From an uncultured bacterium (GTDB taxonomy: Bacteria > Bacillota > Clostridia > Lachnospirales > Lachnospiraceae): a DNA stretch of 64,000 nucleotides. The notes below the pieces were generated by a model. That model was not told where the DNA came from, searched no databases, and saw only the letters and a list, made by a program, of their open reading frames with translations. The translations under genes were made by a program, and so were the position numbers. Shown piece by piece: positions 33,093 through 40,148 of this stretch. The DNA is taken from the NCBI GenBank assembly GCA_947073545.1, contig CAMTMP010000005.1, positions 62,001-126,000 on the forward strand. Direction: 5' to 3'. Numbering within the stretch: position 1 is the stretch's first letter; the number at the start of each line of letters is the position of its first letter.

Positions 33093-35204
33093 ATGTTTTT
33101 GAAGCAAATACATATTGAAAACTATAGATTATTAATGGAGTATGATATAGTGTTTGACAGGCAGCTGACATTGTTGGTTGGAAAAAATAACACAGGAAAA
33201 ACATCGCTTATGAATTTAATGAAAACTGTTATTAATGGAGAACAGTTAAAATTTGAGGATTATCCAATTCAATGTAGAGATAAACTTTATTACGCTGTTT
33301 TTGAGTTTTGGAATAATAGAAAGTCATTTGAGGAGTGTGTAAAAGAAATTCCCGTCTCAAAAATTTGTTTTAATGTAGACTATTCTGGTGAAGCAGAAGA
33401 AGATTATCTTGGAGGACTATCTTCATTTATTATTGACTTGGATGAAGATGTAACGGAAGCAAAGATTGTGGCTAAATACGATTTTTCTATGACATCGCAG
33501 ACATTGCATGAATTGAAATTAACCTATCAAGAAACTGCCCAGTTAATGGAAGGAGAAAGTAATTCGGAGCAAGAAGCGATAACTGAAAATTCGGATAATG
33601 AAAATGTAGTGGAACTGAATACAGAAATAATGGCGAAAGTTATTGAACAAAAATTTACAACTTTATTTTCGCTTCATATAGAGGCGGTTAATCCTACTGA
33701 TGAAAAAGATACGCAAGAAAAGTCAAAAAAGGAATTGCAGGATTTATTTATCTTAAATACGATTGGAGCAGAAAGAAGTTTAGATGAAACTGAAAAAGGG
33801 CAGGAAAGACCATTAAGCGTAGTGATGAATCGTTTGTTTAAAAGCGATGTATCAGAAATTGAAGAGGAAATTGTTACAGAAACTAAAAATTTAAAAAAAT
33901 ATGTCGATGAGCAGAGCTTGATAGCAGAAAATATAGTTAATGGCATATTATCAGAGATTGTAGATAATATGGTTCCGTTTGGATATCCTACCGCAGAAGA
34001 TATGCAGTTATATGCGAGAACGCAGTTTTCTATGAAAAATGATATAATTAATAATACAGATTTAGAATATATAACAGAAGGAAATAAAGAAACATTACCC
34101 AGTACACATAATGGATTGGGTTATAAAAATCTTATTAAAATTACATTGCTTTTAAAAGAGTTTGCGCGAACAGTAAAACAGAACGCTATGAGTGCCATTC
34201 CGATTTTGTTTTTAGAGGAGCCTGAGGCACATATGCATCCGCAGTTGCAAGAAGTTTTTGTGGGACATTTAGAGAATGTACTTTCTAAATTTACAGGGAA
34301 TCCGATTCAAGTTGTGATGTCAACACATTCTCCGCATATTGCCAATACGGTTTCTTTTAAAAATGTCCGTTATTTGCGAAGAGAAGCGGATAGGGTTATT
34401 TGTAAAGATTTGAATGATTTTAATAAAAAAGACGGAAAATCAACTGATGAACATGAGCAAAATATTACCTTTTTACAGAAGTATTTGACATTAAGCAGAT
34501 GTGATTTGTATTTTTGCGATAAAGCGATTTTAATTGAAGGCGCATCAGAACGGCTATTGATTCCAGATATAATAAAGAAATGTGAAAAACGTGGTAAATT
34601 TGTGGGGAAAAATCCAACTTTAACATCGCAATATTGTTCGCTTATCGAGGTGGGAGGTGCATATGCACATTGTTTTTTCAATTTTGTTGATTTTTTGGAA
34701 ATTCCAACATTGATATTAACTGATATTGATTTTGTAGGTAAAAATAGAGAAAAGGCTTTTAGACAGGAAGCGATTGATACGTCTAATGCTACAATTAAGA
34801 AATGGTGTCATGATGTATTAAATATTGCTATAACTAAAAAGATTGAACTAACTCAAATATTAGAATTGTCAGATGAACAAAAAACAAATGGATTTAGGCA
34901 CATTGAGTTTCAGTTAGAGGAGAATGGGGCATATCCAAGAAGCTTAGAAGAAGCGATTATAAATGTAAATAGAAAATATTATGGAATAGATGAGGACAAG
35001 AAAAACATTGACTTTGACGAAAAAGAAGAAAAGAAAACAGATTTTGCTCTAAATTTGGTTTTAGGTAAAATATCCGATGACTATCAGATACCATCATACA
35101 TTGAAAAAGGACTGATATGGTTGAACGAACAATCAAAGATTCCAATGCCGGTTCAGCCAAAGAAAAAATTTAAAAGGTCATACAATAAGGGGAGTAAAGA
35201 ATGA
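33093..35204 (+). CDS. gajA: OLD-family ATPase/Toprim nuclease, Gabija GajA-like
   Basis: The 703-residue protein has an SMC/ABC-type ATPase with LLVGKNNTGKTSLMN (Walker A, near 28-42) and IPILFLEEPEAHMHPQLQEV with a signature/Walker B block near 370-390. A C-terminal Toprim domain follows, with KAILIEGASERLLIPDI (near 480) and LILTDIDFVG (near 545). OLD nucleases paired with a UvrD helicase make up Gabija, which nicks phage DNA when nucleotides fall. It is longer than the characterised GajA (578 residues) because of insertions between the ATPase halves. It overlaps the next gene by 4 bases. Confidence 0.8.
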   Translation: MFLKQIHIENYRLLMEYDIVFDRQLTLLVGKNNTGKTSLMNLMKTVINGEQLKFEDYPIQCRDKLYYAVFEFWNNRKSFEECVKEIPVSKICFNVDYSGEAEEDYLGGLSSFIIDLDEDVTEAKIVAKYDFSMTSQTLHELKLTYQETAQLMEGESNSEQEAITENSDNENVVELNTEIMAKVIEQKFTTLFSLHIEAVNPTDEKDTQEKSKKELQDLFILNTIGAERSLDETEKGQERPLSVVMNRLFKSDVSEIEEEIVTETKNLKKYVDEQSLIAENIVNGILSEIVDNMVPFGYPTAEDMQLYARTQFSMKNDIINNTDLEYITEGNKETLPSTHNGLGYKNLIKITLLLKEFARTVKQNAMSAIPILFLEEPEAHMHPQLQEVFVGHLENVLSKFTGNPIQVVMSTHSPHIANTVSFKNVRYLRREADRVICKDLNDFNKKDGKSTDEHEQNITFLQKYLTLSRCDLYFCDKAILIEGASERLLIPDIIKKCEKRGKFVGKNPTLTSQYCSLIEVGGAYAHCFFNFVDFLEIPTLILTDIDFVGKNREKAFRQEAIDTSNATIKKWCHDVLNIAITKKIELTQILELSDEQKTNGFRHIEFQLEENGAYPRSLEEAIINVNRKYYGIDEDKKNIDFDEKEEKKTDFALNLVLGKISDDYQIPSYIEKGLIWLNEQSKIPMPVQPKKKFKRSYNKGSKE

Positions 35205-36919
35205 TGCCAAGTAAATATGAACTGGCTAAAAAGAAAGCTGATGAGATAGACAATCAGATTATCAATGCTTTGCAGGCAAAGAAAAGCTTTAGAGTCGAAG
35301 CAGGTGCTGGATCGGGGAAAACCTATTCTTTGAATAGAGTGATAGATTGGTTGCAGGATAATTGGCGACAGCGTCTTAATGCCCAAAAACAGAATGTGGC
35401 ATGCATTACATATACCAATGCTGCTGTAAATGTGATTTCTTCTCGCCTAAGACAAGACAGTTTTATTAAACCAATGACTATACATTCGTTTGCATGGGAG
35501 CTTATTAGCCAATTTAGCACAGAATTAAAAAATCAGGTGGTTAAGCATAATTTGATGCCGGAAAATATAACAGGTGAGGATTTTGATAAGGTGCAATATC
35601 AGTTGGGTGCCAGATATGTGGAAAATAGAATACTTTATTTATACCACAGTGATGTAATAAACTTATTTGAAAAATTTATGGATAATACAAAGTTTAGAAA
35701 ATTATTAACATTGAGATATCCAATAATACTGATAGATGAATATCAGGATTCATTAAAAATAGTTATTGATCAATTTTTGAAATATTTTATTAATAAAAAT
35801 AGTGGACCACAGTTTGGTTTTTTTGGAGATGAATGGCAAACTATTTATGATCAAAATTCATGTGGAAAAATAGATTCTTCTAATCTTGTCGTTATTGCAA
35901 AAGAATCTAATTTTAGATCACAGCAGATTATTGTTGATGTATTGAATAATATTAGACCTGATTTACCGCAGATTGCGGCAACGGATGAAAATGATGGATT
36001 TGTTCGTATTATAACATGTAATGATTTTACTGGAAAACGACAGGATGGTTATTACAAAGATGAACTTCCTAATGATATTTTGGCAGAACGTATTTATAGT
36101 ATTCAAAAGAAATTAGATAAGAAATATAATTGGGAGAGCGAAGAACATATCACTTTAATGATAACGCATAAAATGTTGGCGAAGCAACAGGATTATACTC
36201 ATTTATTAGAGTTGTTGGACGAGCGGTTAAAAGATGGGGAAGATGCATATATAAAATTTTTTTCAGAAACTATTGAAAAATTGTATGTAGCCTTAGAATC
36301 AAAGCGGCTAACACAACTTTTTGATGCGTTAGGTAGCGGTAACTATCCAATAAAAAATAAAAAACAAAAACATGATTGGATGGAATTAAAAAAGGATTTG
36401 GAAGAGGCAAGAGGAAAAACGGTCGGAGATGTAATGAATGTGGTATGTAATACAGTTAATTTATATCTTCCGATTCCTCCTAAAGTATTGGAAAATCATA
36501 AGAAGTTTTTGGAAAATCCAGAGCATACATATGAACGTGGAAATATTGGAGATTACTATAAAATTTCTTACAGTGAAGTTTTAAATGCTATTTCTTTTTT
36601 GAAACCAGATGCAGTTTATTCAACGGATCATGGTGTGAAGGGCGAAGAATATAATAATGTATTATGGGTGGTTGGCAGAGGATGGAATAATTATCAATTT
36701 GATAAATTTATGGGATGTAATCCAAATTTATTAAATCCAAAGAATTATGATGCATATATAAGAAATAGAAATTTATTTTATGTATGTTGTTCACGTCCAA
36801 GGAAACGCCTCGTACTGTTTATTACGGTTCCGGTGAAAGGTGATTTTTTATCGTATATTCAAAATGTGTTTGGTATAGAGAATATATGCTTGTATAGTGA
36901 ATTTATGAATGAAAAGTGA
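35201..36919 (+). CDS. gajB: UvrD/Rep-type helicase, Gabija GajB-like
   Basis: The 572-residue SF1A helicase has RVEAGAGSGKTYSLNRV (Walker A, near 31-47), CITYTNAAVNVI (motif Ia), LIDEYQDS (Walker B, near 181-188), FFGDEWQTIY (motif III) and YSTDHGVKGEEYNNVLWV with VCCSRPRKRL near the C-terminus. It starts at ATG 35201, inside the end of the OLD gene (ATGA overlap), the usual coupling for GajA-GajB. It is somewhat longer than characterised GajB and is the last cargo gene before the right end. Confidence 0.82.
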   Translation: MMPSKYELAKKKADEIDNQIINALQAKKSFRVEAGAGSGKTYSLNRVIDWLQDNWRQRLNAQKQNVACITYTNAAVNVISSRLRQDSFIKPMTIHSFAWELISQFSTELKNQVVKHNLMPENITGEDFDKVQYQLGARYVENRILYLYHSDVINLFEKFMDNTKFRKLLTLRYPIILIDEYQDSLKIVIDQFLKYFINKNSGPQFGFFGDEWQTIYDQNSCGKIDSSNLVVIAKESNFRSQQIIVDVLNNIRPDLPQIAATDENDGFVRIITCNDFTGKRQDGYYKDELPNDILAERIYSIQKKLDKKYNWESEEHITLMITHKMLAKQQDYTHLLELLDERLKDGEDAYIKFFSETIEKLYVALESKRLTQLFDALGSGNYPIKNKKQKHDWMELKKDLEEARGKTVGDVMNVVCNTVNLYLPIPPKVLENHKKFLENPEHTYERGNIGDYYKISYSEVLNAISFLKPDAVYSTDHGVKGEEYNNVLWVVGRGWNNYQFDKFMGCNPNLLNPKNYDAYIRNRNLFYVCCSRPRKRLVLFITVPVKGDFLSYIQNVFGIENICLYSEFMNEK

Positions 36920-36937
36920 TTGGTATATAAAGAGTGG

Positions 36938-36958
36938 TTGGGTACAATTTGGGTACAC
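36938..36958 (+). repeat. Right arm-type repeats for the integrase
   Basis: TGGGTAC at 36939-36945 and 36950-36956, 11 bp apart, match the left pair at 18782-18799. They lie about 105 bp inside the right core. Confidence 0.65.
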
Positions 36959-36987
36959 CAGCTCTGAGACCACATAAACGAGAGACA

Positions 36988-37012
36988 AAATCGTATCAAA
37001 ATGATACGATTT
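36988..37012. promoter_or_regulatory. Palindrome near the right end, like the repressor operator
   Basis: AAATCGTATCA and TGATACGATTT are 11-bp inverted arms. The core GTATC-AAAAT-GATAC (36993-37007) matches the operator-like GTATC-AAAAA-GATAC at 20429-20443 upstream of xis. The same regulator may bind at both places. Confidence 0.55.
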
Positions 37013-37059
37013 ATAAAGAAAAAGCAACGTAAAACAGGACTTGCAGCGAACTGGAAAAA

Positions 37060-37069
37060 GAGTTCGAGT
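37060..37069 (+). repeat. attR core of the guaA element
   Basis: GAGTTCGAGT is identical to the guaA 3' end at 18710-18719. It is followed by AA, giving TAA in the guaA frame, so it may preserve the older guaA stop or be the left core of a second element. Confidence 0.75.
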
Positions 37070-37079
37070 AACGGATAAA

Positions 37080-37116
37080 ATCCCGGAAATGCTGATAAAA
37101 TGGGCGTTTCCGGGAT
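37080..37116 (+). terminator. Terminator downstream of the right core
   Basis: ATCCCGGAAA (37080-37089) and TTTCCGGGAT (37107-37116) form a perfect 10-bp stem with only a weak T run after it. It is either the ancestral guaA terminator or one brought by the second element, by analogy with 18731-18772. Confidence 0.65.
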
Positions 37117-37130
37117 TGCTTTATGCCGTT

Positions 37131-37149
37131 TGGCTCTAAAATGGCTCTA
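37131..37149 (+). repeat. Second set of arm-type repeats
   Basis: TGGCTCTA occurs at 37131-37138 and 37142-37149, with the same 11-bp spacing as the TGGGTAC pairs of the intact element but a different sequence. This suggests a different integrase. Confidence 0.5.
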
Positions 37150-37199
37150 TTTATTTGAAGAATACTGGATTTGGGGCGGATATCATGATACCTGTTTTT

Positions 37200-37667
37200 T
37201 TAATACAGAGGAATTTCGCCCTCATAGTTGTCGGCTCTTTCCAACAGAGGACCGGTTGCACCCATTGTAAAAGCTATATCACTGCTTCGGATAGACAATA
37301 GTTCCATTCCAATCTTCAGATTAAGAAAGTCTAATATCTGCTGATTAAGCTGAATTATACCATTCTCTGAAATATTTACCCAACAGTATGACCGTCCTTT
37401 GTATTTGATAAATTCGCCCTCTGTGGTCTGATAAGTTTGTAAAGCCGGATTATCGGTAAGAATGTGTCCTAACTTTGACGGTTCTAACAACCCTTTTCTT
37501 GTCACGCTGAATCCGCCAGTGACCTTGCTTCCGGTAAAAAGATAGATTTTTCCCTCTGCTGTGGCGTTGTACTCTGTAAGAGCCTGTGTTGGGAGATGGA
37601 TTGTCAAATCATCTCGTATCAGTGATTTTCCGAAAATAAATTTACCGCCTTTGTTCATCTGTGGCAT
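37200..37667 (-). CDS. Conserved hypothetical protein
   Basis: The 155-residue protein (GGKFIFGKSLIRDDLTIHLP, then KVTGGFSVTRKGLLEPSKLG, and SIRSSDIAFTMGATGPLLER near the C-terminus) resembles a conserved clostridial family of unknown function. Its first part has an AbrB-like swapped-hairpin feel, but I cannot assign a function. It lies at the left end of the decayed second element. Confidence 0.6.
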   Translation of the reverse strand: MPQMNKGGKFIFGKSLIRDDLTIHLPTQALTEYNATAEGKIYLFTGSKVTGGFSVTRKGLLEPSKLGHILTDNPALQTYQTTEGEFIKYKGRSYCWVNISENGIIQLNQQILDFLNLKIGMELLSIRSSDIAFTMGATGPLLERADNYEGEIPLY

Positions 37668-37824
37668 ACATCATCAACTCCTTTTCCGAAAAGTGGAAGT
37701 CCACTATACCACAAGAAAATTCAAATGTCACTAAGGCTCTCTAAAGTGTGGTAAGTTATTTTTCGGTATAGTGAGAATGATTAATTGTAGGTATATATTT
37801 TTAGAGAGTGAGTTCCTGTTGTTT

Positions 37825-38703
37825 CTAATTGTTTTCGGAAGCGTTGTTCTCTGAGTAGTAACGGAACGCTTTTACGATATAATCAGAAGCCCCCTCTCCA
37901 TATTTGCTATCAGTCATGCTTTTAATATAATCGCTTGAATATGTGTTGATAAGAACATTGATATAGGGCTTATCGAGAGATACGCTGGTGCTGTTTTTCT
38001 GTATAAGCTGCAACAGTTCATCTACAACGGATTGTATTTTAGGGGAGGAAACATCTTCTGACAAATCAGCGGTTAGTCTGCCATACAGAATATCAGATTG
38101 TTTTCCAATTTCTTTCACTTCTTCTGTTAATTGTGCTTCCATGAGTTCAGAGAAATGCTCTAAATTATGTTTCATGGCTTCGGTGTATTTTTCAATACTG
38201 CCGAATTGTTGAATAGCAAGTTTAGCTACCTCTGCTTCATCATCTTTAATTTTTTGAATAAACATATCAAAATTTTCAATACTTCCCCAGTGCTTGATAA
38301 CATCATCAGCGCTGTTATTTTTAAAATCCTCTAAAGCGGTAATGTAATCAGACAGGTCAAATTCTTTAAAACTCATACATTGTTCTCCTTTCTCTAAGCG
38401 GCTAAGAAGCTGTATAAGTCTGTCTGTCCGGTTGCGCTTCAGCAAAAGCAACTCTTTTTGCCTTTTGAAAGCCTTGATTCTATCAAAGTCTGGTTTTTGC
38501 AGAATTTCTTTAATCTCTTTCAGCTTAAATCCCAATTCCTTAAAAAACAGGATTTGTTGTAGCTTCTGCAAGGCTTCATCATCATATAGGCGATAGCCGG
38601 ATTCGGTCAATTCGCTTGGCTTTAATAATCCAATCTCGTCATAGTATTGTAGTGTTCGGGGGCTTATTCCTGTTAATTCGACAACTTGGCTTATGGTTTG
38701 CAT
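37825..38703 (-). CDS. MerR-family regulator with TipAS-like effector domain
   Basis: The 292-residue protein has a MerR winged helix (TISQVVELTGISPRTLQYYD, then GLLKPSELTESGYRLYDDEA), a dimerisation helix, and a C-terminal helical domain resembling TipAS (about 150-290). That domain binds thiopeptide-type or other drugs and turns on resistance genes. ATG 38703 follows AAGGAGCT. No drug exporter is adjacent, so the target is unknown. Confidence 0.8.
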   Translation of the reverse strand: MQTISQVVELTGISPRTLQYYDEIGLLKPSELTESGYRLYDDEALQKLQQILFFKELGFKLKEIKEILQKPDFDRIKAFKRQKELLLLKRNRTDRLIQLLSRLEKGEQCMSFKEFDLSDYITALEDFKNNSADDVIKHWGSIENFDMFIQKIKDDEAEVAKLAIQQFGSIEKYTEAMKHNLEHFSELMEAQLTEEVKEIGKQSDILYGRLTADLSEDVSSPKIQSVVDELLQLIQKNSTSVSLDKPYINVLINTYSSDYIKSMTDSKYGEGASDYIVKAFRYYSENNASENN

Positions 38704-38832
38704 TCTTGTCAGCTCCTTAAATTTGTGAAGAAGCAAGACAGAGATTGCCGGCTTATATCTATTCTGCTCCTATGAGAAAAGAATACAGTATCACGTTACG
38801 TGGAAGTCAATACTTTTTGTACAAAATTTTTA

Positions 38833-39345
38833 TCACTCATTTTCGGGATATATCTTAACAGATATTCCCCGAACACCTTTTTTCACAATCTTGCTGTCAT
38901 CAAGAATACTCTGTTTAACAGCGTCCAAATCTTTTGATAGTGCTTCAATCGCACGTTGATGTACTTCTTCTGATGAGAAGCGTTCCGTATCATTTAAAAG
39001 GTTCTCCTGCAATTCCCTTGCTTTCATGTATACGCCCAATTTATGATTGAGCAGAGAGTTCTGAAAGGATATTTTGATTGTAGCGGGATTGAAACTTTCG
39101 TCCTCGTACCTCTCTGCTTCAAAGTTCATATCTAATTGTTCGTCCATTTTCAAAATTAAAGACAATACATCTGATACCGTTTCTATATCAAAATCCATGA
39201 AAACATTGATACTGATACCCAAAGCATTTGCAATTTTCAGCAGTTGGTCGGGCTTGGGATTGCGGATGCCATACTCATACTTTTTAATTGTGGCGGAATT
39301 GATGCCGGAAAGCTGACCGGGCGTTTCCTGTGATATGCCACGCAA
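38833..39345 (-). pseudogene. XRE-family regulator with a truncated N-terminus
   Basis: The frame encodes SQETPGQLSGINSATIKKYE, then YGIRNPKPDQLLKIANALGI and a helical C-terminus, matching the repressors of such elements. The usual first helix and start codon are missing; upstream, the same bases encode a MobC-like protein in another frame. Translation could start at TTG 39345, but the helix-turn-helix would be incomplete. Deletion or fusion is the likeliest cause. Confidence 0.6.
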
Positions 39346-39470
39346 ATTCCGAAACGGACAAAGTAATCTTTTTTCATCATTCCACTGGCAAGAATGCGTG
39401 CCTCGATTTGTTTTTGTTCGGCATCAGTGATTCTGAAACTGATGGTTGGATTTTTATGTTTGTTGCCCAT
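39339..39470 (-). pseudogene. N-terminal fragment of a MobC-like gene
   Basis: Starting at ATG 39470, the frame reads MGNKHKNPTISFRITDAEQK and SGMMKKDYFVRFGICV, homologous to MobC-type proteins. It then runs out of frame into the XRE gene. Only about 44 residues remain. Confidence 0.65.
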
Positions 39471-39519
39471 AGCGATGCTCCTCGTATTATCAGTACATTT
39501 TTGGAGAGAGCAGGCGATT

Positions 39520-39966
39520 GTGATAGAGCAGATTTGTTTTCCACCAAACGAAGCGTGTTCAGAGAAAAGTATGAAAGAGCGAATTGCGGCAGCCCAGGAC
39601 TTATTTTTAGCAGCAGTGGATAAGAGAACAGGAAAAGTGGCAGGATTTTTAAATGGAATTGCCACGGATGAATATTGTTTTCGTGATGAATTTTTTACCG
39701 ATGCCAGTTTACATAATTCTGAAGGCAGGAATATAATGCTGCTTGGTTTAGACGTATTACCGGAATATCAAAGGCAGGGGCTTGGAAGAGAACTTGTATA
39801 TCAATATCTGCGAAGAGAACGAGAAAGAGGCAGAGGAGAAGTTTTTCTTACCTGCCTGAATTCAAAGGTGGAGATGTATAAGAAATTTGGTTTTGTGGAT
39901 CGGGGAATAGCTAATTCGACTTGGGGTGGCGAGGAATGGCATGAAATGAGCTGTACATTAGGTTAG
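39520..39966 (+). pseudogene. GNAT acetyltransferase lacking its first residues
   Basis: From IEQICFPPNEACSEKSMKER onward it is a normal GNAT protein of the arylalkylamine-type subgroup: LGLDVLPEYQRQGLGRELV (acetyl-CoA motif) and EMYKKFGFVDRG. The first strand (about 15 residues) is replaced by sequence from the decayed mobile element. A GTG at 39520 could act as a new start, but a functional fold is doubtful. Confidence 0.6.
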
Positions 39967-39992
39967 CAGTGGATAAAATAAAGAATACTGAA

Positions 39993-40024
39993 AAGTCTGA
40001 TTCTTAAAAAATCAGGCTTTTTTT
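39993..40024 (+). terminator. Intrinsic terminator after the GNAT gene
   Basis: AAGTCTGATT and AATCAGGCTT form a stem (39993-40018) followed by a run of seven T. Confidence 0.75.
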
Positions 40025-40148
40025 AATGCCATCAAAATAAAAGATTTCCAATTTATTAAAAGAAACTTAAGCATTTATAAGTAGAGCTGCCACTAAGAGT
40101 ATGATAAAATAAAAGCATTAATACCAAAAAAGCGGGAAGGAAACGGAC

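Larger units (their letters stand above)
18710..37069. mobile_element. Integrative mobilizable element in guaA, carrying defence cargo
   Basis: The roughly 18.36-kb element is bounded by a 10-bp direct repeat at the guaA 3' end, with integrase arm-type repeats inside each end. It encodes its own repressor, Xis, tyrosine integrase, MobC-like protein, primase/helicase, iterons, ParM-type partition, oriT-like hairpins, MobV relaxase and TnpV. Cargo is a membrane protein, an Arc-like repressor with DUF6809, a type II restriction-modification operon with Vsr, a DUF1016 nuclease and a Gabija-like pair. No conjugation (VirB4/VirD4/T4SS) genes are present, so it is mobilizable rather than self-transmissible. 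The integrase, relaxase and replication genes look intact. Confidence 0.85.
37060..39510. mobile_element. Decayed second element in tandem at guaA
   Basis: The left edge repeats the order of the intact element: core (37060), terminator (37080-37116), paired repeats 11 bp apart (TGGCTCTA at 37131 and 37142), then minus-strand genes. An XRE gene and the start of a MobC-like gene are fused at about 39345, where xis-int should lie, and the sequence then runs into a 5'-truncated GNAT gene. No integrase, relaxase or replication genes remain. The right boundary is approximate. Confidence 0.5.

Noticed and set aside
18710..37069. Interpretation as a self-transmissible ICE or prophage
   Set aside because: There are no T4SS, coupling-protein, capsid or tail genes; the relaxase and replication genes alone fit a mobilizable element.
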